Source: Phyto melanocephala (lineage: Eukaryota > Arthropoda > Insecta > Diptera > Rhinophoridae). From it: a stretch of DNA of 64,000 bases. Of the stretch, positions 57,001-63,200 are shown one piece after another. Position numbers and translations under genes: made by a program. The stretch lies in NCBI GenBank assembly GCA_941918925.1, contig OW799233.1, positions 146,508,223 to 146,572,222 of the forward strand, given 5' to 3'. The notes under the pieces were generated by a model. That model was not told the DNA's origin and did not search any database. It saw nothing but the letters and a program-made list of their open reading frames with translations. The stretch's first letter is position 1; each line of letters starts with the position of its first letter.

Positions 57001-60000
57001 CTTGATGTATCTGATCATGCGACGTACAGTAAATAAACGAAGAAGTAAGCAGAAGAAAATATTACATTTATAACAAAAATCCATTCACTTTGTGCCATCA
57101 TGTAGATACATATATAGATAAGTTTGTACTAGCGACCGCTTTCATTTGTCCTCATTGTTTTAAAAATAAAAATTTGCTTGTGCAATATTAAAAAAATTAT
57201 ATTTTTTCTAGTACCTCTTTTGTGGAACGGACTGATTGAACCAACAAATGGCTCAAGAAGTTGTCTTGGAGCTGTAAAACTTCGCTCTGTTTAGCAAAAT
57301 TGAGACAATCGTAGTTTTTCGCTTATATCTTAGCCGCTTATTAGTCGAAACAGTAAAATTCCTAAAAGCATATTGATTGATTTAAGGGTATAAAAATTGA
57401 TTTGGTATATTTGTTATACTGTTCGAAAATTATGGGATTTACTTTTTCTAAAGGTTTTAAATCTTTAAACTTTCTTTTTGTCATGAACAAGAATATACAG
57501 CTTTAACCGTAATTGGTGCATTCACAAGAAAATTATTGTATTGCTCATTTTAGAATTTGTAAGCCCTTTTTAATTTTTTGAAAATTATGTTATTAAGTAT
57601 GAAAATACAAGACTTATGACGCCTTTTAAATTCACCAAATATATAATAAAAAGAGCAAATCTTAACCAATTTTTGTGCAAATCTCAACGCCAAATTTTTT
57701 TCTGTTAAGAGCCGTATTCATAACTAAAAAATATTTTAGGTTTATTGGTACGGTTTGGTGCGGTATTTCATCGGAAATGATAATTGATTCTTATTTTTTT
57801 AAAAATGAACACGGGGTCGCCGTTTCCGTCAAAAGTGTCAGATATCGGACAATATTGGAACATTTTTTAAGGCCATCCATGGAACACTATCCGCAAGTAC
57901 GGTTCCAAGAAAATGGAGCCACAGCACACACTGCAAGGGATTTTAATTGGCCTCCGCGTTCACCGGATTTCACCGCTCCATACTGTTTTCTTTGGGGTTA
58001 TTTAAAAGGAAAAGTCTACATTAATAAGCCTAGAACAATCCAGCAATTAAAAAGCAATATACGCGACAAAATAAACAACATAACACCTGAAGTTTTGCAA
58101 ATGGTTATGGAAAATGTGTTGGAAAGAGCACGAATTTGCGAAGCAAAAATGCCCGCAACTTGCGAAATATTAGTTTTCATATCTAAACTAAAAATATTCC
58201 CTATTTATATACTGTATTAAACATAAAAAAAATTTAATAATTATTTCTTGAATAAAAAGATATAATGAATTCAAACCCCTTCGTTAATTTTGGGCCACGC
58301 AGTATTTCTATACCCTTCACAGGGAGTGTAAGAGTAAATATATAGGTTAGTCATTCAGTGTGAAAATTCTACAATATTCATTTCCGACCGCATATTTTCT
58401 AAGAGTGTATGTCCGTCTGTTCATGTGTATGTTTAGACAAGTTCTTTGACCCCCAACATCACCTAGACTCGTGTGTAATTAAAAAATCAGAACTTTTTGA
58501 AAACATGTCAGTATGGAAAATCAACACATTTGCGCAATACTCCTCTGGAACATGAGCAAAAATTTAAAATGCCACTGCTTTTACCCATATTTTAACCATA
58601 TAATTTAAAAATTTTAGGCCCTATGATAATTTGTAAACAGATTTATGACTCTTTATAGATCCAATATGCCTCCAAAGATATTCATGAAATTCTTTTACAA
58701 TTCGGCCACTAATCGGCAATGTTATTGGCAAAATTTATTTGAAAAAATATTTAACTTTTATCAAAAATTATTTCTGGGATAAACTTACTATTTGGTTTAA
58801 ATTTTCTGAGATAAAAGGATAGAATCAAAAAAAAAAACTCCTTCAGTGTATTTCCTAAAAGGTACAAACAAAAATCGATGTTTTCCGTTTCTATATAACC
58901 GAGAGAAACAATATGGGTATCAACTGAAATGACCTGACAAATGCAATATAATACACTATAACAAAATATTAAAATCAATGATGGTCGCTATTACAGAATG
59001 ACAGTCTAAAAATTTGTATATTGGTCCTATCTGGTATTTCAAATGTATCCCCCTAATCACTTCTACTAGAGGCATCCAATGAATGGTCTTGACCAGTAAA
59101 ATACAGTTTATATCCAAAATGGCATTCTAGATTAAATGGCGGAGATGTGAGTTAAATATACTAGTTACGATTTTGTCCACTGGTGTAAAATGAAAAGGAT
59201 TTACTGGTAGCATACAGTTAACTAACTATGTAAAAATCGAAAATCAAAGGTGGCGTCGGATACAATGAGGAATATGGCTCATAACATAAATGTGGCCATT
59301 ATCATATTCGACAAAGACGAATATTTCATTCCTTTTTGTTTATTAATTGTTTATTGTACTAAATTCATCTATGTACAACAAGATTACATGTAAGAAGTTC
59401 TACATTATTTCTAATCTCAATAAATATAAAACAAGTTGTTTGCTTTTTTATACTATACCTTTCACTTTCCATAAAACTCTCTTTTTTATTAGCCAACTTT
59501 TAATTTAAATCTCTAAAGCATTAATACCTCCAATGTTCTTAAAAAAAATTTTAATAAACTCAAAATAGCAAAAAAAAATATAAAAAAAACTAAAACAGTA
59601 CACAGTTACTTTATTAAACCACTTAGGATTTAAGCATGATACGAAAATTTATTTAAATTGTACATTAGAAAATAGTTTGCAATGGCTGCTTGTAAAAATA
59701 CAACTTAATTAATTAAATTTGGAAAGAGAGGGAGAGAGAGAGAGAAATACAAATTACCCTTTAACAATTTAACCAGGCAAAGTTGAGGATAACCAACACT
59801 TTGTTTTTTGTTTTAAATCAAGCATTATTTCTAACATAAATTAAATCATTTGAAATAAGTAAGGAAGTGTCTATTCTGTTTATTTTCTGCTTTCACTCTC
59901 TCACACACAACTTTGTGCTTTTTTACTTAAATTTACCAACTTTTTGCTCCCAACTCATTACAATAAAAATCTAAAATCCCTTCCTACATAAGTTATAATG

Positions 60001-60266
60001 GAACATAAAAATGTTCTAACAAAATCGTATGTTAAAAAAAAACTCAAAAACGTAAAAGAAAAACAAAAACTAAAACCGGAAACTATGAACATAATGATGT
60101 TGATGATTATGTTGATACGTTTTTGTTACTTACTTATAAATGGGTTCACCATCACCCTCACGAAACCACAAAACCATATATACAGCATCGTCACGTTCCA
60201 TTGGTGTTATATCACAAGGAAGCATTGCCTGACGTCCTAAAACACCCTGAACTGAGGTAAGAGGTA
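2908..60266 (-). CDS. Sidestep-family Ig-superfamily cell-surface protein (partial gene, six internal exons)
   Basis: Six minus-strand exons join in frame: 60134-60266, 56542-56750, 19070-19180, 14430-14633, 6897-7048 and 2908-3052 (954 nt, 318 codons). Each has an AG acceptor and a GTAAGT-type donor, and the junction phases agree (2,1,1,1,0, then an open phase 1). The joined product holds three Ig domains, recognised by paired cysteines (LPCDI/YRCRV, LICEV/LVCVA, IECKS/TCRAE) and the core tryptophans VLWF, VTWY and SWW. The wording ([50 protein letters not shown]) is that of the Sidestep family, the transmembrane partners of Beat proteins in motor-axon guidance and synaptic partner choice in Drosophila. 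The signal peptide, Ig4-5, fibronectin, transmembrane and cytoplasmic parts are not in the window. Which of the several Sidestep paralogues this is cannot be settled here, so no symbol is given. Confidence 0.9.
3290..4030 (-). repeat. Degenerate copy related to 31930-32745
   Basis: It shares the 'ctggttaagccc' and 'gctagtcaagacc' blocks and the closing region in reverse ('agtcgactctccttgtcata'). It is highly diverged and both ends are unclear. Confidence 0.45.
4873..6300 (-). repeat. Reverse copy of the second subfamily
   Basis: It starts AACAAGTAAGAGCACTATAT with the hairpin ATTCGGC-tgt-GCCGAAT, the reverse of the usual 3' end. Its body matches 30215-30816 near the start and 16330-16920 further in, both in reverse. 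It includes a tandem duplication of about 288 bases (listed separately). The far end was not located exactly. Confidence 0.6.
5400..5985. repeat. Tandem duplication, unit about 288 bp
   Basis: Two adjacent, diverged units each contain, in order, 'gctaataaatacaact', 'atatagtcctttattatt', an AT-rich stretch and 'gtgggcgtaaaagtgggcgt'. The first covers about 5400-5690 and the second about 5690-5985. Both are inside the repeat copy at 4873-6300. Confidence 0.65.
6897..7048 (-). CDS. Sidestep-family exon: first half of Ig3
   Basis: The exon is 152 nt, enters in phase 1 and leaves in phase 0. The peptide is (L)[50 protein letters not shown]. Ig3 B-strand cysteine and the WW of the C strand are visible. 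The donor is AAT|GTAAGT at 6896 and the acceptor attccag ends at 7049. Too short to be found by length alone; identified by peptide similarity and splice phase. Confidence 0.9.
8092..8120. repeat. Poly-T run, 29 bases
   Basis: An uninterrupted T run just outside the hAT-like element. It may be the reverse of an old retroelement poly-A tail, but no body was recognised. Confidence 0.8.
8196..9421. mobile_element. hAT-like DNA transposon with exact 8-bp target duplication
   Basis: The element is bounded by inverted ends CATAGCTGCCAGAT (14 bases identical) and flanked on both sides by ACTGGGCG (8188-8195 and 9422-9429). An 8-bp target duplication is the mark of the hAT superfamily. The motif TGACGATTT recurs at least four times near the left end (about 8211-8300) and three times near the right end (about 9333-9372), a typical arrangement of subterminal transposase sites. 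At 1,226 bp it is too short for a full transposase. A possible spliced fragment exists: ATG at about 8751 with donor GTAAGT, and a later segment after cacag at 8943 reading [20 protein letters not shown]. That segment weakly resembles the N-terminal region of some insect hAT proteins and then stops. Confidence 0.8.
8751..9101 (+). pseudogene. Possible spliced ORF remnant inside the hAT-like element
   Basis: Three short open segments have plausible splice sites: an ATG segment ending AAAATG|GTAAGT near 8769, a serine-rich segment after ttcaacag near 8829, and a segment after cacag at 8943 that reads [20 protein letters not shown] and stops near 9101. The link between segments is inferred only from splice signals. 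It may be a truncated transposase or chance. Confidence 0.25.
11590..11990 (+). pseudogene. Mariner-type transposase fragment
   Basis: On the plus strand, [20 protein letters not shown] (from about 11678) is the first catalytic motif of mariner-like transposases. It is followed, in shifting frames, by the equivalent of a [17 protein letters not shown] segment and [18 protein letters not shown] up to about 11965. A TAG and at least two frameshifts break it, and it stops before the second catalytic motif. The minus-strand open frame over it is a shadow. Confidence 0.75.
12260..13090 (-). pseudogene. LINE (Jockey/R1-like) fragment: end of RT region plus RNase H
   Basis: Reading the minus strand from about 13060, a degraded segment resembles the region after the reverse-transcriptase domain ([20 protein letters not shown], then [15 protein letters not shown] in another frame). 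It is followed at 12519-12265 by an RNase-H-like stretch ending [23 protein letters not shown], matching the conserved 'W.PGHxGIxGNExAD' motif. Many stops and shifts are present. The clade is not certain. Confidence 0.6.
14430..14633 (-). CDS. Sidestep-family exon: rest of Ig2
   Basis: The exon is 204 nt with phase 1 at both ends. The peptide is (G)[18 protein letters not shown], then [30 protein letters not shown] and NKVLVLDVN. It supplies the C-strand tryptophan and F-strand cysteine of Ig2, and its intron position in the middle of the domain is a feature of this family. The acceptor is ttgcag at 14634-14635 and the donor GTAAGT is at 14429. Confidence 0.93.
16195..16950 (+). repeat. Left part of the second subfamily
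   Basis: It begins 'acccagcaccaaaaaaatgg' and the 'ggggggtattcattttgtc' block. The interior is the reverse complement of 5460-6260. No 3' module follows. The open frame at 16150-16491 lies in this repeat and is not a gene. Confidence 0.6.
17606..18000 (-). repeat. Reverse right-end module plus A-rich core
   Basis: AAACAAGTAAGAGCGCTATA, hairpin ACGGC-cgt-GCCGAAT (one changed base), then ATACCCTTCAC and 'caccattcatc' in reverse orientation, followed by an A-rich core at 17790-18000. A degenerate left block in forward orientation lies just before it (17130-17560). Confidence 0.62.
19070..19180 (-). CDS. Sidestep-family exon: first part of Ig2
   Basis: The exon is 111 nt with phase 1 at both ends, AG at 19182-19181 and donor GTAAGT from 19069. 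The peptide begins (V)[18 protein letters not shown] and continues to [15 protein letters not shown]. The Pro-rich linker after Ig1 is followed by the B-strand cysteine of Ig2. It is separated from the previous exon by a 37.4-kb intron that contains a complete antisense gene. Confidence 0.9.
20736..20980. mobile_element. Small inverted-repeat element (MITE-like)
   Basis: A 245-bp segment bounded by TGTGGCTTGGAGCTAAAA and its exact reverse complement (18 bases). The inverted similarity continues inwards through CCAATGTCA. No clear target duplication was found; the flanks are ATATAT-like on both sides. There is no coding capacity. Confidence 0.65.
21830..22640 (-). pseudogene. LINE fragment: RNase H and C-terminal zinc-knuckle region
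   Basis: The minus strand near 22400-22300 reads RHVGIAGNE, stop, [19 protein letters not shown], the end of a LINE RNase H domain. Further on (22130-22010) it reads [36 protein letters not shown], the tail normally written 'TGHxxLxxHL...CRxCxxxxETVxHxLCxC'. Stops and frameshifts make it a relic. A 23-base near-identical stretch, ctactttagattgtggtcgc, occurs at about 21961 and again at about 22400. Confidence 0.65.
22859..23247. mobile_element. MITE with 8-bp target duplication (hAT-type)
   Basis: A 389-bp non-coding element with 15-base perfect inverted ends GGGCCAATTCAAAGT, flanked by the direct repeat ATTATATT on both sides (22851-22858, 23248-23255). The interior has a perfect 20-base palindrome centred at 22920 (ATTTTATGCAT and its complement) and two copies of CTCTCAGAGAGAAT near 23034 and 23062. 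It has no ORF. Family assignment to hAT rests on the 8-bp duplication. Confidence 0.82.
23577..24045 (+). pseudogene. 3' end of a LINE retrotransposon
   Basis: The plus-strand peptide [50 protein letters not shown] is the usual C-terminal tail of many insect LINE reverse transcriptases ('RxxxxxRxxSFxVRxxxLWNSLPxxLR...FKxxL'). It stops at about 23783 and is followed by a 3' UTR ending in (AATA)n at 24020-24042, a typical LINE tail. The upstream part of the polymerase was not found, so the copy is 5'-truncated. Confidence 0.72.
26485..26570. repeat. GGTTAGGTTAGG-type dispersed fly repeat
   Basis: 'ctaggttaggttaggtagaa', followed by 'caggcagctgttgtgcagct' and 'cacttgggtcc'. Similar short units with a TTAGG opening followed by a 'ggcagc...cacttgg' body are widespread in higher flies. 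It is not a telomere: there are only two units. Confidence 0.4.
29586..30010 (+). repeat. Left part of the dispersed family
   Basis: It begins 'gccttcacacagtgaaaaag' and matches 55637-56060, including 'aagccccccgatatcg', an (ATAC)n microsatellite (29922-29945) and 'ggcatcgaatcccagctgag'. It ends in a T-rich tract and is directly followed by the copy at 30057. Confidence 0.7.
30057..30816 (+). repeat. Full copy of a second subfamily (ATACCCGACACC end)
   Basis: The left end ATACCCGACACC with a small hairpin (caccaaaaaaatggtg) is mirrored by GGTGGTGGGTAT before the 3' module TTCGGC-aca-GCCAAAT and the ACTTGTT end. The internal segment 30215-30330 and the right 170 bases are reverse-complementary to 5095-5185 and 4873-5040. 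It is non-coding. Confidence 0.7.
31060..31605. repeat. Tandem array, unit about 120 bp, ending in CA repeat
   Basis: Three to four diverged units, each with 'gggcgtggccctgcccac', 'aatcacgaaattat', 'caatatgtgtgcaaagtttc', 'agaaaaatcgg' and 'gtggaagtacctcaaaatt'. The last unit runs into 'gttttacagtttcggagtct', an (AC)n run and 'atttatatatatagat'. It has the look of a dispersed insect repeat with internal tandem units; the class is unknown. Confidence 0.65.
31930..32745 (-). repeat. Reverse copy of the dispersed family with long internal region
   Basis: The left-end block is seen in reverse at 32600-32745 ('ttatggggtcggaaatgaaa', then 'tatacccttgttcaccacag'). The interior has 'ctagtcaagcccttttattt' segments and matches 3290-3990 in the same orientation. 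No ORF. Confidence 0.6.
32873..33622 (-). mobile_element. Mariner-type element, internally deleted, with intact inverted ends
   Basis: Perfect 28-base inverted repeats at 32873-32900 and 33595-33622 start CAGGGTTGCCCATATTCG and are flanked by TA on both sides, the Tc1/mariner target. Inside, the minus strand encodes an N-terminal helix-turn-helix segment (33296-33538: [17 protein letters not shown]) and a C-terminal catalytic segment (32990-33271: [20 protein letters not shown]). The middle of the transposase, including the first two catalytic aspartates, is missing, so the 750-bp copy is non-autonomous. Perfectly matching ends suggest a recent insertion or mobilisation in trans. Confidence 0.88.
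32990..33538 (-). pseudogene. Deleted mariner-type transposase (N- and C-terminal parts only)
   Basis: The upstream segment (33538 to 33296) holds the DNA-binding region that begins with [17 protein letters not shown] and ends in an Asn/Lys-rich tail. The downstream segment (33271 to 32990) begins shortly before the third catalytic motif and runs to the C-terminus ([20 protein letters not shown]). They lie in different reading frames and are separated by a short A/T stretch that marks the deletion. No catalysis is expected. Confidence 0.85.
34590..34870 (-). repeat. Degenerate reverse piece of the dispersed family
   Basis: Recognised by 'atttgctcataactcaaaat', 'acagatctgtgctacatg', 'gggcagacggttat', 'aatcgactccac' and 'aatatatactttat', in the same order as in 32460-32745. 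Confidence 0.5.
37708..42261 (+). CDS. DNAI7: DNAI7/CASC1-like axonemal dynein intermediate-chain protein (nine exons)
   Basis: Exons: 37708-37867, 37922-38399, 38457-38558, 38617-39130, 39187-40729, 41320-41395, 41457-41695, 41766-42043 and 42130-42261. They sum to 3,522 nt, or 1,173 codons plus TAG, in frame at every junction; most introns are 50-90 bp. The N-terminus is lysine-rich ([16 protein letters not shown]), followed by a helical region and a charged coiled coil at about residues 330-370. The CASC1-type core matches the human protein at GGIYQL (about 428), [39 protein letters not shown], and the C-terminus [13 protein letters not shown]. The known Chlamydomonas homologue IC97 belongs to inner-arm dynein I1. 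In flies such proteins would act in sperm tails and chordotonal cilia (inference). It is longer than the roughly 715-residue human protein because of an insertion at about residues 537-904. The start ATG is preceded by AAAC. The donor after exon 2 (GTAGAT) is the weakest junction. Confidence 0.88.
42392..42397 (+). promoter_or_regulatory. AATAAA polyadenylation signal of the DNAI7-like gene
   Basis: The hexamer AATAAA lies 131 bases after the TAG stop of the nested gene, and is followed by an AT-rich stretch. It is the first canonical signal downstream on the plus strand, giving a short 3' UTR of about 150 bases. Confidence 0.6.
45710..45960 (+). repeat. Degenerate left block of the dispersed family
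   Basis: It contains 'cgtgtgaaatttctacgata' and 'ttcattttagaccc', then 'ggaattcattcagttaag', the forward order of 55675-55760. It is worn and without ends. Confidence 0.45.
48030..48425 (+). repeat. Left part of the same dispersed family
   Basis: It starts ATACCCTTCACCTGTGGTGC and is nearly identical to 48605-48955 over about 330 bases. It ends in the 'ggcatcgaatccgagctgag' block and a T-rich tract, without the 3' hairpin module. The pair 48030/48605 forms a direct repeat 575 bases apart. Confidence 0.7.
48605..49335 (+). repeat. Full copy of the same dispersed family
   Basis: The left block begins ATACCCTTCACCTGTGGTGC at 48605. The right block has GTGAAGGGT (about 49282), the hairpin ATTCGGC-aca-GCCGAAT and the ACTTGTTT end. 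The core is an A-rich/T-rich tract (48985-49135). A tRNA-like block is present in reversed orientation at about 49168-49215. Confidence 0.72.
49530..49663 (+). repeat. Right-end module of the dispersed family
   Basis: The segment 'tatgagatgaatggtgatac' through GTGAAGGGTATATAAG, the hairpin ATTCGGC-acg-GCCGAAT and the end ACTTGTTT. It is almost identical to 49205-49335 and follows a 90-base T-rich tract. Confidence 0.7.
50098..51192 (-). mobile_element. Tc1/mariner-type element, decayed
   Basis: The element is bounded by TA dinucleotides and inverted ends AAGAATGAGATC, extended imperfectly to about 28 bases with four mismatches. Length is 1,095 bp. The minus strand holds a transposase with several disabling changes (see the pseudogene). 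This length and structure are normal for Tc1-type transposons. Confidence 0.85.
50164..51038 (-). pseudogene. Tc1-type transposase, broken
   Basis: The ATG at 51038 is followed after four codons by TAA. The frame then stays open to about 50748 with an HTH region ([20 protein letters not shown] and on to a second [19 protein letters not shown]). A one-base shift in a T run near 50750 moves the reading to a second frame. That frame carries the catalytic domain with CIMDDETYV (first Asp), [12 protein letters not shown] (second Asp) and NPPNCPEL. The sequence diverges straight after NPPNCPEL, so the expected third acidic residue and C-terminus are lost. Three separate lesions make it inactive. 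Confidence 0.87.
51525..51642 (+). repeat. Right-end module of the dispersed family
   Basis: The same module as at 49530-49663, with one hairpin-arm change (ATTCGGC-acg-GCTGAAT) and a GCTTGTTT end. It follows another T-rich tract (51340-51440). Confidence 0.68.
51655..52370. repeat. Probable interspersed repeat with GACTGACTGA head
   Basis: It starts 'gtgactgactgatttattgt', then 'cgcatagcccaaacgcaaaa' and 'gctacagacatgaaatttgg'. I recognise this opening from common insect genomic repeats. It contains no ORF, and its far end was set only by loss of a recognisable pattern. Confidence 0.4.
54355..54740 (+). repeat. Short degenerate copy of the dispersed family
   Basis: The left block 'ccttcacctgtgttgcaaag' is at 54360. 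The right end 'cagccgaatatagcactctt' plus 'acttgcttt' ends at 54738. The core is reduced, and the hairpin has lost its left arm. Confidence 0.6.
55637..56513 (+). repeat. Full copy of the DINE-1/Helentron-like dispersed family
   Basis: The left end ATACCCTTCAC (55637-55647) is repeated in inverted form as GTGAAGGGTAT at 56463-56473, just before the 3' hairpin ATTCGGC-atg-GCCGAAT (56479-56495). The element ends ...CTTACTTGTT at 56513. Between them are a conserved block with 'tttctacaattttcatttcc' and 'ggcatcgaatcccagctgag', then a 270-base T-rich core. No ORF. It abuts the donor of the exon at 56542. Confidence 0.75.
56542..56750 (-). CDS. Sidestep-family exon: second half of Ig1
   Basis: This exon is 209 nt, enters in phase 2 (AA|T makes the Asn of IYN) and leaves in phase 1. 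The peptide starts [17 protein letters not shown], passes through [16 protein letters not shown] and ends EGVYRCRV...NLKINLTVI. This gives the D-E-F-G strands of Ig1 with the YxC cysteine motif. The donor GTAAGT lies at 56541-56536. A dispersed repeat ends at about 56513, only 28 bases into the downstream intron. The open frame also continues past the acceptor to an ATG-like position near 56794, but splicing is the better reading because the exon joins in frame to 60134-60266. Confidence 0.92.
57675..58290 (+). pseudogene. Mariner-type transposase C-terminal half, degenerate
   Basis: The open frame from about 57675 to 58220 contains [47 protein letters not shown] and [16 protein letters not shown]. 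It is related to the element at 32873-33622 and covers the part deleted there. The second catalytic Asp of the QxDGA motif is Asn and the third motif reads TAPYC, so it is inactive. A possible right end (ggccacgcag followed by TA) is at about 58292-58303; no left inverted end was found. Confidence 0.8.
58310..59341 (+). repeat. Long degenerate copy of the dispersed family
   Basis: It begins ATACCCTTCACAGGGAGTG and has 'cattcagtgtgaaaattcta'. The interior has 'tcttgaccagtaaaatacag' and 'ggtggcgtcggatac' blocks shared with 10660-10900 and 54580. It ends 'catattcgacaaagacgaat', a worn version of the 3' hairpin. Length is about 1,030 bp. Confidence 0.55.
59724..59746. repeat. GA microsatellite
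   Basis: Imperfect (GA)n of about 22 bases within the intron splitting Ig1. Confidence 0.8.
60134..60266 (-). CDS. Sidestep-family exon: first half of Ig1
   Basis: The reverse strand has an acceptor (ttcatttag style, AG at 60268-60267) and a donor GTAAGT after ...TATAA at 60134. The 133-nt exon starts in phase 1 (two bases complete the first codon) and ends in phase 2. Its peptide contains [17 protein letters not shown] and then [19 protein letters not shown], that is the B-strand cysteine and C-strand tryptophan of the first Ig domain. The preceding exon should carry the signal peptide; I could not recognise it between 60267 and 64000. Confidence 0.9.
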
Positions 60267-63200
60267 CTAAAATGAAATAAAGTAATAGAGAGAATAATAT
60301 ATTAGTGTCTATTTACAAAAAAATAAAATAAAAAAAAAATAAAACCGAAATGAAAAACTAACAAATACCAAACATGTAAATAAAAAAAACTTATAACATA
60401 CGAATACGAGTGAAAGGCAAATTGACAGTTGTTTGTACTTGAACGTTTGTAGGAGAGGGCAAATATGGAAATCATTTGATTTTAATGTAAATATAACTCA
60501 AGAACTGTAATATCGTATTTTCCTTTTTATACTTTTGTGTTAAGGTAAGCTATTTGTATTAACTAATGAAGTTTGTAGTTTCGGAAGTGATCTAGTTAAT
60601 AAAGTAAAAATTGTGAGAATAAAACATAGTTTTATTCTCATTGCAAAAAATTTTGGCTTAACAAAATCAGTGTTAAAGTAAGGAGCTTTTTAAGCATAAC
60701 TTGCTGATATACTAATTAAGTGTGTTGGACTTTTTTCAATATACTTTGGCAAATCAGCATGCAAAGATTTAAAAATCATGGCAACTTATTCGCGTTCTGC
60801 TCGCCAAATTTATAAAGCACTTTGATAAGCTTATCGAGAGCATAATCGATCACATTTATTGTTTTTAATAATAACAAGCAGAATTTTATTGGCATCATAT
60901 CCACAGAAGAAGATATCGCGACTATATACGATGGTATAACAGACGACTTTTTTACTTTATAGATCTAACACCTGTGTCAGTAAATCGGTCTCGTGATTCT
61001 TGGTTTTTCTTTTATTCCTTATGTCATTATAAATCAGAAGGAGGAGAGATAGTCCCAACAAGACGGCGAAATATGCCATACTATCACTTCGTTGAGCTAA
61101 ACGTTTGGTAACCTAATTTTCTCAAAAATTGAACTGGCCACCTCATTCCTTTGATTCGACGCCGTGGGATTACTTATTATGAGGGTACATCAAATCACTG
61201 GTCAATGCTAAAAAATCAGCAACGGTTGATTATTGGAAAGCCATATTCGATGAACTAGTGACGAAATCTGACCGGGTGTGTTTGAAATAGTGGTGCAAAC
61301 TAGGACCTCCCGGACGGCGTTTATGAGGTGCAATTCCAGAGGCCTAATGTAAAAATTAATTTCTTAATAATAAATGTCATAAAACTTGTGAGCAAATAAA
61401 GTCAGAATGTTGGTCATTTCATGAGTTTGTTCTATATCTCTAAAAAAAAACACTTTATATACACATTGCAAAAAACACTGTCTAGCTAAAATTAAAACAA
61501 CTAAATTTATGAAGAGAGATCAGAAAAATCTTAAAATATATAAAATCAAATATCTTATAAACCGTTGATCTAAGAGTTTTTTTTTATTAAATTGATTCCA
61601 TATTACACATCTTAGAAACATATAACTTTTACAGTTCTAACCACTACCTGAATTCGTAGAGATCATTTGGGTACCTTTCATTAGAGATTTGATAGTAGTT
61701 TAACTCACTTTTTTATAACAGTTTATCGATCTTTTTTTTAAATCTTCAATACTACGGGACACCTTCTTTGGGCTTTTAAATTTTTTTTTTCACAAGAGCT
61801 TAATATCTCTCACTAGTCTTAGCTCCATACGATTGGGAGGATTGGCCACTCTTAATACAAAAACAATGATATTGTTTTGGTACCATAAGCTACCACAGCT
61901 TTCTTACAATAGTTACATGATGCCAAATAAGGCCATTAATATGTAGACATTTGTGCTCTCTTATCAAAGGACGAAACCTTTTGACAAACATTTTTTGATG
62001 TTTATTTCGGTATTAGTATAGCCCACTGAAAGAAATAGATTAATTTTTTTTGCCACTTCTGCATAAAGTTTGCCATACAAAGAAATTTTTAAGAATTTTT
62101 TTTTTGTTTTGAATTGAATTGAATAAGTTTAGAATTATCTTTAGCATAACCTTGGGCATTTGCTACATACAAATTTTGACCCGAAAGCTTTAAAAACTTT
62201 GCCAGGGCAATCGTTCTATACATACTTAACATGTACATATATATTTGTATGAAGTTTAATTTTTTATTTTCGTGCTGTTTGTTAGCAGCACTCCTGTCTG
62301 GAACATTGTTTTCAAGTTTGTATTAGTCTGTATTATTAATTTTCATACCAAAAATCATGGCATTAAAGTATCCAGGCAGCTCTTCAATATGGCTTTAATT
62401 TTTTTGGCCTTCTCAGTATCATATTAACCTCTTTTATCTACCGTAACCAGATTTCCGATCAACGATCAAATTCTGTTGATACTGACTAATGACAAAAGTA
62501 ACAGTTTGACGGCAAACTTTTATATTCTGAAAAATTTTTCTTGGGGCCAATATGATTTTTTTTTTAATTTATAATAATTTTTGCACGAACTTCCTTCTTA
62601 TTAAACTCGCAATAACAGAATGGTTGTCATTGAAAATAATAACTGAAATATTTTCCAAGGATAACTAGATCAAGAAAAAATTTAAATATTGCTTCCGGGT
62701 GAAGGTGGGAAAAAAACATTGTGAAAATTTTTTCGATCTCACTTCTTAATATTGTTGATTAAAATTTAATAAAAAAAGGAAATTCCTGAAACTGTATTTA
62801 AGTCATCTCAGCAAAAACTCAAACACTTATAAAAAACTGAGTTATAAATACTTAAATGCAGTTTGACATCCATCTGAACCCATTATTTTAACATTTATTA
62901 CGCTTGCCTACAAAAATGTACTTAAATAAATACTGATTACTTTATTTCTTTGGCATTATAATTAAATACATTATTTTAATAACCAAAATAACGCATTTAC
63001 TGTATAAACTTTAAAAAGTCGTTCAGTGTTTTGGAGAGCAAAAATTCGGCTTATTTGTTTTGCGATACATTTTATAAAAACTAAAAATTCAGTAACAATT
63101 TATGAAACATCAATAATCTTAACATTCCTTTTACCACCATTTTCGAAAACATTACTAATATAAAATTCTTAAAATATAATTTAAATAGTTTCTAACAATT

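Larger units (their letters stand above)
56751..60133. other. Intron splitting Ig1
   Basis: A 3.4-kb phase-2 intron. It holds a mariner-type transposase relic (57675-58290), a dispersed-repeat copy (58310-59341) and a GA-rich microsatellite at about 59724-59746. Nothing else was recognised. Confidence 0.75.
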